Origin: Methanolinea mesophila
Lineage (GTDB): Archaea; Halobacteriota; Methanomicrobia; Methanomicrobiales; Methanospirillaceae
Length of the DNA stretch: 64,000 bases
Direction of reading: 5' to 3'
Assembly: GCF_017873855.1 (NCBI RefSeq)
Contig: NZ_JAGGKR010000001.1
Span: forward strand, 2,113,529-2,177,528
Below, one piece after another: positions 18,891 through 31,570 of this stretch. The position numbers were made by a program, and so were the translations under genes. The notes beneath the pieces were generated by a model that had not been told where the DNA came from, ran no database searches, and saw only the letters and a program-made list of their open reading frames with translations. Every line of letters starts with the position of its first letter. Position 1 is the first letter of the stretch.

Positions 18891-18901
18891 TGATTAAATA
18901 C
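18891..18901 (+). promoter_or_regulatory. Likely rRNA operon TATA box
   Basis: TGATTAAATAC at 18891-18901, preceded by purine-rich GGGAAAGGGAA that could serve as a BRE, is the best TATA-like element before the 16S processing stem. Transcription would begin near 18922-18930, well ahead of the stem at 18973. The tandem repeats upstream may add further promoters. Confidence 0.5.
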
Positions 18902-18972
18902 TCACAGCACTAACACTATTACCCTCTGTGATGGAGAACCAAGCTCCCCGGCAAGACCGGTTTTGGTTCTGA

Positions 18973-19012
18973 CGCTGGTACTGGCAATGCGGAAATTTGT
19001 TTAGTAACCGCT
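18973..19012 (+). other. 5' arm of the 16S rRNA processing stem
   Basis: CGCTGGTACTGGC (18973-18985) and TTTGTTTAGTAACCGCT (18996-19012) pair with GCCGGTATCAGCG (20564-20576) and AGCGGTTGCTGAACAAA (20537-20553), allowing G-U pairs. The two arms flank 16S and form the long precursor stem cut by the archaeal splicing-type endonuclease. The downstream arm lies between 16S and tRNA-Ala. Confidence 0.75.
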
Positions 19013-19053
19013 AATTCCTCGAGAAAAAAAAGTACTTCAATAGTGTGCATTTA

Positions 19054-20521
<1,468 letters not shown>

Positions 20522-20590
20522 AATGAAATTTCGGGGAGCGGTTGCTGAACAAACCGTAAAATAGCCGGTATCAGCGAGAATACGAACAGG

Positions 20591-20663
20591 GGGCTCATAG
20601 CTCAGCTGGAAGAGCGCGGCGTTTGCAACGCCGAGGCCATGGGTTCAAATCCCATTGGGTCCA
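20591..20663 (+). tRNA. tRNA-Ala (anticodon TGC)
   Basis: A complete cloverleaf in the 16S-23S spacer, as usual in Euryarchaeota. The acceptor GGGCTCA pairs with TGGGTCC (two G-U pairs), the D arm is GCTCAGCTGG-AAGAGC, the anticodon loop is TTTGCAA with TGC, and the T loop is GGGTTCAAATCCC. The 3' CCA is not encoded beyond position 73. There is no intron. Confidence 0.97.
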
Positions 20664-20734
20664 CTTTCGATGCACCTGGAGATGCGAGTCACCAGGGAAG
20701 GGTTGAGGGTCATCTGACCCGACGAAGCCGTGTA

Positions 20735-20769
20735 AAGGTTTGCACTCAGGACGTTATATGGGTTTGACG

Positions 20770-20779
<10 letters not shown>
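20735..20779 (+). other. 5' arm of the 23S rRNA processing stem
   Basis: AAGGTTTGCACTCAG (20735-20749) is a perfect 15-base complement of 23714-23728. GTTTGACG and GAATACCAGT (to 20779) complement CGTCAAAC and ACTGGTATTC (23680-23704 region). The unequal interruptions resemble the bulge-helix-bulge substrate of the archaeal tRNA-intron endonuclease. The innermost pairs belong to mature 23S helix 1. Confidence 0.8.
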
Positions 20780-23689
<2,910 letters not shown>

Positions 23690-23769
23690 ACCACGTCAAA
23701 CCCAGACGAAATTCTGAGTGCAAACCTTATAGCCAATGCTATCGTAGAGTATAGGGCTATCACGCGGCT

Positions 23770-23841
23770 GCCAAGGTGGCGGAGAGGCTACGCGGTTGAC
23801 TGCAGATCAACTACACTCCGGTTCAAGTCCGGACCTTGGCT
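23770..23841 (+). tRNA. tRNA-Cys (anticodon GCA)
   Basis: A cloverleaf 40 bp after the 23S processing arm. Acceptor GCCAAGG pairs with CCTTGGC, the anticodon stem GTTGA/TCAAC holds the loop CTGCAGA with GCA, and the T arm is CCGGTTCAAGTCCGG; the discriminator is T. CCA is not encoded. Its 3' half was duplicated with the following 5S gene. Confidence 0.96.
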
Positions 23842-23842
23842 T

Positions 23843-23972
23843 TGGGTGATGGCGGCCATAGCAGTCGGGCAACACCTGGACTCATTCCGAACCCAGAAGT
23901 TAAGCCGACTCACGTAGAGTACTGTACTGAGGTACGCGAGTCCTCGGGAACTACTCCACGCTGCCATCACCC
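23843..23972 (+). rRNA. 5S ribosomal RNA, copy 1
   Basis: Typical archaeal 5S: the 5' end TGGGTGATGGCGGCCATAGC pairs with GCTGCCATCACCC at the 3' end, with the conserved CATTCCGAACCC and GAAGTTAAGCC between. It starts two bases after tRNA-Cys, so it is processed from the same transcript. A hairpin (GAGCAT/ATGCTC) lies about 45 bp downstream in a spacer that otherwise shows no gene. Confidence 0.95.
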
Positions 23973-24250
23973 TTCTTATTGCATCGAAAAATCCAATCAG
24001 TTCTGCATGATTATTCCGTGAGCATACATGCTCGCGATAGTTTCTGAAGTGCAAACCTTTGAGCGGACACGCTCCCGGGATACTATGATCTTTCCGCCAT
24101 GACCTTACAGGCAATCGGATCTTTTCCCGGACGCGGAGTTCAATCGCACCTGCATCGCAAGGGATGCCGGCAGGTTCGCGGCCTGCGGTGAATACTCAAA
24201 ATTATAATTGCCAGTATCCGCAAAATTCTACCAGGAATTCCAGAAATTCC

Positions 24251-24642
24251 GGTTCATACCCGGGACCTGGTGTCGGGCGACGGCGGCCATAGCAGCCGGG
24301 CAACACCCGGACTCATTCCGAACCCGGAAGTTAAGCCGGCTCACGTAGAGTACTGTACTGAGGTACGCGAGTCCTCGGGAACTACTCCACGCTGCCGTCA
24401 CCCTTCTTTGAATCAGCCTGAATTATGAATTAATTCTGGAAGGCTTTTCTCGTGGGAATATAGGCTCACGAAATTGCGTATTTTCTGAAGTGCACACCGG
24501 GTAGCGGATGCGTTCGCGGGGTTCCAGGATCCTTTCGGCCTGATGACAGTCGGGTTTTCTCCTGGAGAAGGAGGTTTTATTGCCTGCATCGTAAAGGATG
24601 CCGGCAGGTTCGTGGCCTGCAGCCGTAGTTTGGAAAATTATC
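24251..24642 (+). repeat. Tandem duplicate of the tRNA-Cys 3' half, 5S and downstream spacer
   Basis: Sequence from about 23813 to 24209 is repeated here with a period of about 430 bp. The copy begins in a degenerate tRNA-Cys T arm (GGTTCATACCCGGGACC against GGTTCAAGTCCGGACC), includes a full 5S, and continues through a shared tail with TGAAGTGCA, CGGACACGCTC/CGGATGCGTTC and GCCTGCATCG followed by GGATGCCGGCAGGTTCG. From 24643 to 24829 I see no gene. Confidence 0.8.
24273..24403 (+). rRNA. 5S ribosomal RNA, copy 2
   Basis: A second complete 5S about 300 bp after the first. It differs at several positions, and some changes are compensated: T-to-C and A-to-G at paired sites in helix I (GACGGCGG/GCCGTC), in the GCAGCCGG...CCGGCTC helix and in the ACCCGG/CCCGG helix. 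One helix I position becomes a C-A mismatch. Retained pairing suggests it is functional and expressed from the same operon or a local promoter. Confidence 0.92.
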
Positions 24643-24829
24643 CACAGAAAGCCAGTTGTTCTCCTGTATACAATTTCGCGGACAATGCTCCCGGAATCGT
24701 TATAGAGTTGATTGTCATCGCAACGGTTTCGGATTAAGGAAAAAGGTGTTTGGCCGGAGAATTCTCGATCCCGGCATTATTAATATCCTGGACTTCTGAG
24801 AATCTGACAAGAACCCGGTGAAAACCGTC

Positions 24830-25165
24830 ATGCCGTATTATTCCGAATCCGAATCAAAAGAATTAAGGGAAAAATTCGAGGAGATTGTCCTTTCCTGGCC
24901 TGACGTAACGAAAAAGATGATGTTCGGCTCTCCGTCCTATGCACGCGGGGGAACAATTTTCGCGATGCTTGTGAGCGGGGGCATCATCCTTACGCGCCTC
25001 GATGAAGACCGCAAAGCGGCCCTGCTGAACGAGACTGATGCGGAGTATTTCGTCGGTCATGGAAGGGTGATAAAAAAATGGATTCATATCAGGATTAAGG
25101 ATATTTCAGATGTCGATCGGTATATCCCCTTTATCGAGGCGAGTTATCGCTCAGCAGAAGAATAA
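24830..25165 (+). CDS. TfoX N-terminal domain-like protein
   Basis: A 111-residue protein with the layout of the TfoX N-terminal/YjbR-like fold: the helix KELREKFEEIV, then VTKKMMFGSPSYARGGTIFA, where MMFG and the following strand are the family hallmark, and a C-terminal Trp/His strand. In bacteria the domain occurs in the competence regulator TfoX, but stand-alone archaeal forms have no assigned role. The ATG at 24830 follows GGTGA by eight bases; a GTG at 24818 is an alternative. Monocistronic, just after the rRNA operon. Confidence 0.75.
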   Translation: MPYYSESESKELREKFEEIVLSWPDVTKKMMFGSPSYARGGTIFAMLVSGGIILTRLDEDRKAALLNETDAEYFVGHGRVIKKWIHIRIKDISDVDRYIPFIEASYRSAEE

Positions 25166-25227
25166 AAAAGGGGCCGCAAATCGGGTATGATACCCTTAAT
25201 TGATGCTATTTCCACGTTCTCCTGGAC

Positions 25228-27660
25228 CTACTCTCCCAAACTGAACCGGATCGCCCGGTCATGAATGATGTCGTCGTAATCGGCACCGGAGGCCGTGTGC
25301 GGATTGAGGTAGGCCCGGTAACCGATCATTATCGGGTCATCGAGCCCGAGACAATAGCCGGGCTCTGCACAAGGATGTTCCGGGGTCGAGGTCGGCACCA
25401 CGACATAGTATTTTTCGTTCGTGTCTTGAGGCGGCTGGCGTAGCACCTTTACCGCGTACAGGTAGGGAGCCATCGGGTCCCCGGGGATATATTCCTCTGC
25501 GCTCCCGGTGAAAACGTGACTGCTCATGCCTGTCACGCCGTTCCAGCTGCGGTCGCCGCACCCGAACACGTACTGCATCGGGTTGTCCTGGCACGAACAG
25601 GTGATCCAGTCTCCGTACACCCCGAAATTGGAATAGGTAGCCAGGCCGGTTGCCGCATGGTTGACCCCGTAGACCACCACCATATCGTCGTTTCCCAGCA
25701 CGAAATTGGCCGCCTCGCCGGAGAGCGACGTCCGCAGGTAGGGCGTGTCGGAGCCTTCCCCGGCTACGAACTTGTGGTAAAGGGGCGAGCTCGGGTCGGT
25801 CTCCTCCAGCACATCCCTTGAATCGGCAAACCAGCGGATGGATTCATAGGATTCGTACGAGGCATTGGGCGTCTGGGCGATGATGGCGTTTTTCAATCGC
25901 TCCAGCCCGTTTTCCAGGTCGGGATAGAGCTCGCGCTCGCTCTTCCATTTACGGACCCGCGGGTCGGGCGTGGGGTAAGGGTCCAGTACCGGCGCCGTTT
26001 CGGGCGTAACCCGCCATACCCTGGCATAGTGGTTATCACTGAGGTATTGGTCCCCTTGGGTCTTGCTGACGAAGTTGGCCGTGCGCAACAGGATGATAAA
26101 CGAATCGGCGAGCGGGGTCTCGGGATACACGCCGAGGTTCAGCAGCCCGGAAGGAATGATATAAGGATTGATCATGGATTCGGGATAGCCGGCCTCCCGG
26201 GCATGGGCCGCTACGCGTTCGTAGACACCCCTGTCCGGCGTGAAGATCACCATCGTCTGTTGGCCGAAGGGTGTGCCGCCCCCCTCGGTCTTGATCAGGG
26301 CGTTGTTGAGCGGGTCGTTCACGGCGGCGTTCATCCAGTCCCCTTTGGGAACGAGGCTGTCTTTGTGGCGGACCCAGAGGTAGACCGTGAAGCTGAAGTA
26401 ATCGCACGGCGGGGGTGTCGGCCCCAGGTAGATCACCCCCTCGTCAGGCCTGAGCCGGAGAATCGTGATCCCCCTCTCGAAGGGATTATCTTCTCCAAAA
26501 GGCGAGACCGGGACCATCAGCACTTTGTAGGGTTGGCCTGCGTTGTTGCCGTTGGCCGAATCGCCGATGCCGGAGTCCAGCAGATCGACGATCGGATCGA
26601 CGGGTGTCATTTGGCCGCTGTTGACAATAAATCCGTGTTCCTCAAGGGTTGCCCGAAAGATCTCAGCCCGATGCTCGTCGCTCATCTCAATCAGGGTGAT
26701 AGGTGCCAGGACCTTCACTCCACCAGCCGGAACCGTGACGTTCGTGCTATATTGCGCGTATCCGGCGAGGGTAAGGGTGAGGACATGGTTCCCTGCGGGC
26801 AGATTGTTCACGAACCGATCGGTGATCCCGCTTATGTTGCCATCGATACGGATGGTTGCATCTTTTGGATAGGAGGCCACGTACAGGGTCCCGGTCTCCT
26901 CCGGCGATGGTCCTCCTTTGATGAGGGTGATGGGTGCCAGGACCTTCACTCCACCGGCCGGAACCGTGACGGTCGTGCTGTACGGCTGGTATCCTTCTTT
27001 CACCAGGGTCAGGTTCTGGTTCCCTGCAGGTGCGTCCGTCACGAATTTGTCGGTCATGCCGTGGTCGGTTCCGTTAATGAGAATCGTGGCACCCGACGGG
27101 TACGAGGCAACATACAGGGTTCCGGTGACCTCGGGCGACGGTCCTCCCCTGGTGAGGGTGATGGGAGCCAGGACCTTCACTCCACCGGCCGGAACCGTGA
27201 CGGTTGTGCTGTACGGCAGGTAGCCTTCTTTCACCAGGGTCAGGTTCTGGTCTCCTGCAGGTGCATCCGTCACGAATTTGTCGGTCATGCCGTGGTCGGT
27301 TCCGTTGATGAGAATCGTGGCACCTGAAGGGTACGTGGACACGTACAGGGTTCCGGTTACCCCCGGCGACGGTTCTCCCTTGGTGAGGGTAATGGGAGCC
27401 AGGACCTTCACTCCGCCGGCCGGAACATTGACCACGGTAGTATATGGCTGGTATCCTTCTTTCACCAGTGTCAGGTTCTGCATACCTGCGGTAATGTTGG
27501 TGACGAACTGGTTCGTGACCCCTTGTTCTGCGCCGTTGATGAGGATGGTCGCCCCCGTTGGGGAGGATGCGACATACAGGGTCCCTTCCGAAGGGAGAGC
27601 AGTTGCTCCTGTGATAAGGATACAGAGGAATAGAACCAGAATTATATAACGAAATTTCAT
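25228..27660 (-). CDS. Large secreted protein with four PEGA repeats
   Basis: An 810-residue exported protein. Residues 1-22 are a signal peptide. Residues about 25-320 are four PEGA repeats of about 75 residues, each with GTLYVAS-P-GATILING, a LTLVKEGYQPY-like segment and VPAGGVKVLAPITL. Repeats 2 and 3 are nearly identical in DNA (about 26930-27360), so they duplicated recently or were homogenised. The remaining 480 residues form a large domain I do not recognise, rich in aromatic residues with several cysteines (CSCQD, CGDRSW). No C-terminal membrane anchor is seen. A cell-surface or extracellular role is inferred. It lies 171 bp behind a radical SAM gene on the same strand. Confidence 0.85.
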   Translation of the reverse strand: MKFRYIILVLFLCILITGATALPSEGTLYVASSPTGATILINGAEQGVTNQFVTNITAGMQNLTLVKEGYQPYTTVVNVPAGGVKVLAPITLTKGEPSPGVTGTLYVSTYPSGATILINGTDHGMTDKFVTDAPAGDQNLTLVKEGYLPYSTTVTVPAGGVKVLAPITLTRGGPSPEVTGTLYVASYPSGATILINGTDHGMTDKFVTDAPAGNQNLTLVKEGYQPYSTTVTVPAGGVKVLAPITLIKGGPSPEETGTLYVASYPKDATIRIDGNISGITDRFVNNLPAGNHVLTLTLAGYAQYSTNVTVPAGGVKVLAPITLIEMSDEHRAEIFRATLEEHGFIVNSGQMTPVDPIVDLLDSGIGDSANGNNAGQPYKVLMVPVSPFGEDNPFERGITILRLRPDEGVIYLGPTPPPCDYFSFTVYLWVRHKDSLVPKGDWMNAAVNDPLNNALIKTEGGGTPFGQQTMVIFTPDRGVYERVAAHAREAGYPESMINPYIIPSGLLNLGVYPETPLADSFIILLRTANFVSKTQGDQYLSDNHYARVWRVTPETAPVLDPYPTPDPRVRKWKSERELYPDLENGLERLKNAIIAQTPNASYESYESIRWFADSRDVLEETDPSSPLYHKFVAGEGSDTPYLRTSLSGEAANFVLGNDDMVVVYGVNHAATGLATYSNFGVYGDWITCSCQDNPMQYVFGCGDRSWNGVTGMSSHVFTGSAEEYIPGDPMAPYLYAVKVLRQPPQDTNEKYYVVVPTSTPEHPCAEPGYCLGLDDPIMIGYRAYLNPHTASGADYDDIIHDRAIRFSLGE

Positions 27661-27831
27661 GAGATTCCACCTATATTTCGATCTTTTGGAGTTACAGATA
27701 ATCTATTCTACCTTGGGTTCTGAAGGTGTAACTCAATGTTTTGGATAAAAAAGATATGCCCGTGTAGCGAATGCCCCAATTCACGTCATGATCCATTTTT
27801 TAGTGCCGGCAGGGTCACGACCCGGGATGGT

Positions 27832-28740
27832 TCACTCGTCGCAATATACCTGCGTCGGCTCGAGAATTCCCGGGAACTTCTCCCGGCAGGACTTCCGTGC
27901 AAGGTAGCAGAGGTGGCAGGCATCTGCAACCGTCGCCGGCGGAGTATACTCCAGGTCCCGGGCGAGTTGTGCAGGTCCCCCTTTCAGAAGCGGTCCGCAG
28001 ATCGGATGGTTTTCTGGTGAATAGTTCCTGACGAGTTCTTCGAGCGGGTGTTTCCAAACATTTCCCATGCATATCCCCTGGCATATCTGGACATTCCCGA
28101 ATGCATCCACGTGTACCCGCGAAGGTTCCCGTAAGTCCTCGTAGGGACAGGTCCTGAATTCCTGCCAGTCGCGGGCGTCGGCATACTGGCTCAGTTTCGC
28201 CGCAGCCCGCCCCCGGAACATGATGCTCCCGCCGGTGACGACTCCTTTCTTTTCCTCTCTCGGAGATCCCCTCATTTCCGGACCCGATGCCCCCGGCTCC
28301 AGGGCGAGGATTTTTGCCGGCAGCCCCATCTCCTTTGCTGCCCGGAATGCCCGCCGGGCGGCATTTTCCTCCCGGATCTCGTAATGGAAAACGTCTTCGC
28401 TGATACTGAGATCCGAAAGCCCGAGATTAGGAAAAGGTTCCAGGAAACACCGGGCGTTCTCTATGGAGGTGGCAAAGTACCCGTTGGTCACGATACCGAC
28501 GGCGTATCCCCGGTCTCTGGCCTGACGTATGCCATTGAGCATAACCGGATAGAAGAGGAACGGTTCGCCGCCTTCGAAGTAGATCTTTTGCACGGTCCCC
28601 AGGGCATCGGTCTGATCGAGGAGCGTGGTTATCTGGCTGGGGGTGAACGTCCCCTCCGAATACGGGCTGCTGCAGACGAAACAGTGTTCGCACGACATAT
28701 TACACATGTAGGTTGTAAGGATATGCACCTGGGTTATCAT
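27832..28740 (-). CDS. Radical SAM protein with C-terminal Cys-rich (SPASM-like) region
   Basis: The N terminus has the radical SAM cluster motif CNMSCEHC (residues 12-19, CX3CX2C) and the SAM-binding segment YFEGGEPF. The C-terminal third has cysteines in ICQGICMG, ICGPL, CHLCYLARKSC and VYCDE that could hold auxiliary iron-sulfur clusters as in SPASM/Twitch proteins. Those families often modify peptides or act as enzyme-maturation factors; no substrate can be named. The 302-residue protein is the first of a minus-strand pair with the large PEGA protein, which makes a functional link possible but unproven. Confidence 0.82.
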   Translation of the reverse strand: MITQVHILTTYMCNMSCEHCFVCSSPYSEGTFTPSQITTLLDQTDALGTVQKIYFEGGEPFLFYPVMLNGIRQARDRGYAVGIVTNGYFATSIENARCFLEPFPNLGLSDLSISEDVFHYEIREENAARRAFRAAKEMGLPAKILALEPGASGPEMRGSPREEKKGVVTGGSIMFRGRAAAKLSQYADARDWQEFRTCPYEDLREPSRVHVDAFGNVQICQGICMGNVWKHPLEELVRNYSPENHPICGPLLKGGPAQLARDLEYTPPATVADACHLCYLARKSCREKFPGILEPTQVYCDE

Positions 28741-28909
28741 GACCTTGGAATCTCCGGAAATGAGCAGGATTATATCCGTAGGCCTTAAAACAGCTTGTCT
28801 TCGGGAACGTTACTAGTATGCACACTCGTATCGCAAAGTCAGAGTGGCTTATGTGGGATTCTATTATCTCTAAAAAATATTTGAAATGACCTTAAAATGA
28901 TATGAGGTG

Positions 28910-29521
28910 TTACCTCATCACTCCCGCAAGCCTCCTCTCCACCTCGTTCCAATTCACAATATTCCAGAACGCCTCGACGAACTTCCCACGGTCGTTCCGG
29001 TAATCGAGGTAGTAGGCGTGCTCCCAGACGTCAAGGACCATGAGGACCGGGTAACCCGGGTACAGGTTGGCATTGTGTTTCTCGATCTGCACGATGAGCG
29101 GTCGTTTTGTCTCGGGGCAGTAACTGAGTACTCCCCAGCCTGATCCTTCCACGCTCGATGCGGCGGCAGAGAATTCCTTCTTGAACCGGTCGAATCCGCC
29201 GAATTCTTCGTCGATTGCCTTCGCAAGGTTTCCCTTGGGGAGTCCCCCGCCTCCTTTGCCAGCGGGCGCCATGTTCCGCCAGAAGAGGTCGTGGAGTTCG
29301 TATCCTCCGACATGGAACGAGAGTTCTTTCAGGGTCGCTTTCACATCGAAATCTGTCTTTTCTTTTCGGGCCTTGTCGAACTTCTCGAAGATGCCGTTCG
29401 CCCCGTTCACATATCCCTGGTGGTGCTTCGTGTGGTGCAGGGTGAGTTGGGTTTCCGAGATATACGGCTCGAGCGCCTTGTAGTCGTACGGAAGTGTCGG
29501 AAGCGTGTAGAACTTTTCCAT
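28910..29521 (-). CDS. sod: Iron/manganese superoxide dismutase
   Basis: Fe/Mn superoxide dismutase of 203 residues. Metal ligands are visible: a His in LHHTKHH (about 29), His 77 in YELHDLFW, and D164/H168 in DVWEHAYY, with the D-X3-H spacing of the family. GGGG and GSGWGVL are also conserved. It removes superoxide in the cytoplasm and gives an anaerobe some oxygen tolerance. The ATG at 29521 lies about 12 bases after AAGGAA; a GTG three codons upstream sits too near that site. A TATA-like GCATTAATATG (minus strand, about 29552-29561) precedes it. Metal preference cannot be told. Confidence 0.95.
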   Translation of the reverse strand: MEKFYTLPTLPYDYKALEPYISETQLTLHHTKHHQGYVNGANGIFEKFDKARKEKTDFDVKATLKELSFHVGGYELHDLFWRNMAPAGKGGGGLPKGNLAKAIDEEFGGFDRFKKEFSAAASSVEGSGWGVLSYCPETKRPLIVQIEKHNANLYPGYPVLMVLDVWEHAYYLDYRNDRGKFVEAFWNIVNWNEVERRLAGVMR

Positions 29522-29942
29522 GGTTACCACATTCCTTTATTCCCACGGTCATATTAATGCTATTTGTTACAGTGAAAAATGCAGTGAAAAAGAGGGTGAA
29601 GATGAAAGGACTTTGGATAAAATCCATATTAGGCACATAGGCTCGTATCAAATCAAATTAATCAGTACTACTATTCGAGCTTTACCGGAACATTACCCGT
29701 GACTTCGACCGCATTCGAGCGTGACATCTGATATCCGGCCTGACCGGACAGCCATCTCCCCCTTTTCTCGATTTAAGAACTAGGAGAACATACCCTAATG
29801 GCGGCAAGGTATTTAGTCCCTAGATCAGGAATACCCCCCGCGGAATCAGTTTAGTTTGGGTTTCAATGTAATCAAAAAATGGGTATTGCATTTTATTTAT
29901 TTTATTGAGTAAACTAGTTAAGTAGTGAGAAATTAAATAAAA

Positions 29943-31379
29943 ATGATAAAATTGTCATTTAATGATATAGAATTTGGTTTAGCCGCAGCAGAAAATGAAA
30001 GATCAAATAAACCCTATCTTTTGCTTAAAGGATTTTTGGATTCAAATGGATATATTGATCAATTAATGAATGGAGATAAATTCTTGGTTTTAGGCCCGAA
30101 AGGTTCAGGAAAATCGGCAATAGGGTCGCGAATTGAACTTCTATCCGATAGTCGTACCGTTTTTGTTAAAAGCCATTATTTAGAGGATTTTCCATTTAAT
30201 CGGTTTAATGAAATTATTCCTGGTCGGGAAGAACCTCCTGAGGTTAGATATCCTTCTCATTGGGAATTATTAATTCTAATTAGTTTTATAGAAAATTTTT
30301 ATTTAGATCGTGATATTGAACCCTATGAGAAATTAACAAAATTACAGTCAGTGCTCTCAGAATCGGGTGTATTGCCGAGTAAGAATTTATCTGAAATGGT
30401 GACAAAAGCTACAAGAAGAGAGTTCAAGGTAGGGCTACCGAAAATATTGGAATATGCATACACTGCTGAATCTGGAGGAAAAAAATTAGATATTAACTAT
30501 CTAAATAGTGTACTGAAGGATATTTGCTATTCAATCAAAGGGAAAAATCAGCATATTGTAATCATTGATGGTTTGGATGATGTATTAACAAAAAGAGATA
30601 AACAATATGTATCTTTATCATCTCTAATCCTTGCAGCAGACAGAATTAATCGAAAATTTAAACAAAATTCAATAAGAGCCAAAATTATCATTTTATGTAG
30701 AACCGATTTATTTGAAAAACTTCCTGGAACAAATAAAAATAAAATTAAACAAGATTCGGCTCTTGTTTTGGATTGGTATCAAGACGTAACCGATATTAAA
30801 TCTACGAATTTAGTAAAATTAATCAATCTAAGAGCATATGCATCACTAAATCGTGAAGTTGATGTATTTGATGAATATCTCCCCCATTATTATAAGGGAA
30901 ATACAACGGTAATTAGACAAGTGTTTGATAATACCCGACACACACCGAGAGATATCATTCAATTACTAAATAAAATTCAAGAGCATTCTAAGATACAAAA
31001 TCGAGAAAGACCTAGTGTTGAGAACATAAAAAATGGATTGAGAGGTTATTCATTAGATTATCTCGTACCTGAAATAAAAGATGAATTGGTAGGGTATCTG
31101 TCAAATGAAGAAATTGAAAAGATAATATTGTTATTGTCTGCAATGAGACGACCCACATTTTCACTACACGAAATCGAAGCTTTTTCACAATCAGATGTAT
31201 CATTTTCGGATTTAACTTTAACCAAAATTTTACCAATATTGTATGATTGTAATGCTATAGGAAATATTGATAGAGCGGGTTTCGTTTCTTGGAAATATAG
31301 AAATAGGTATTCCAGCTTTGATCCGCATTCAAATATAATAATCCATAAAGGTTTAAGAAAAGGGTTAAGTCTTCCTTGA
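29943..31379 (+). CDS. AT-rich P-loop ATPase, resembles the Sll1717 family
   Basis: A 478-residue soluble ATPase. After an N-terminal FNDIEFGLAAAENE, Walker A GPKGSGKSA lies near residues 52-60. A Walker B-like IVIIDGLDD and an ILCRTDLFE segment follow in the middle, and the C-terminal part is helical and may be winged-helix. This plan matches what I recall of the Sll1717-type P-loop ATPases, whose function is not established. Base composition is far more AT-rich than all neighbours and codons favour A/T endings, a strong sign of recent transfer. AT-rich DNA runs from about 29800 to 31540. A TATA-like TTTTATTTATTTTATT precedes it; there is no clear ribosome-binding site. Defence is a guess from context. 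Confidence 0.8.
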   Translation: MIKLSFNDIEFGLAAAENERSNKPYLLLKGFLDSNGYIDQLMNGDKFLVLGPKGSGKSAIGSRIELLSDSRTVFVKSHYLEDFPFNRFNEIIPGREEPPEVRYPSHWELLILISFIENFYLDRDIEPYEKLTKLQSVLSESGVLPSKNLSEMVTKATRREFKVGLPKILEYAYTAESGGKKLDINYLNSVLKDICYSIKGKNQHIVIIDGLDDVLTKRDKQYVSLSSLILAADRINRKFKQNSIRAKIIILCRTDLFEKLPGTNKNKIKQDSALVLDWYQDVTDIKSTNLVKLINLRAYASLNREVDVFDEYLPHYYKGNTTVIRQVFDNTRHTPRDIIQLLNKIQEHSKIQNRERPSVENIKNGLRGYSLDYLVPEIKDELVGYLSNEEIEKIILLLSAMRRPTFSLHEIEAFSQSDVSFSDLTLTKILPILYDCNAIGNIDRAGFVSWKYRNRYSSFDPHSNIIIHKGLRKGLSLP

Positions 31380-31570
31380 ATTAAATATTTTGAGACCTCT
31401 TTGCCTTCCACCTTTTATCGAGTTCTGTAAGTATGTCATTCCTTTATGAGTCAAAACATAAAAAATAAAATTTAACATTCCTAATAGAGATTCATTGGGT
31501 TACGTTGCAGTAAAATGATTACGATGAGGAAGGTTATCAGGGTCATTTCATTGCCCGGTGTCCGGCCGAA

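Noticed and set aside
24543-24737. A 64-codon plus frame downstream of the second 5S
   Set aside because: It lies in spacer that is a copy of the region behind the first 5S, where the frame is not kept.
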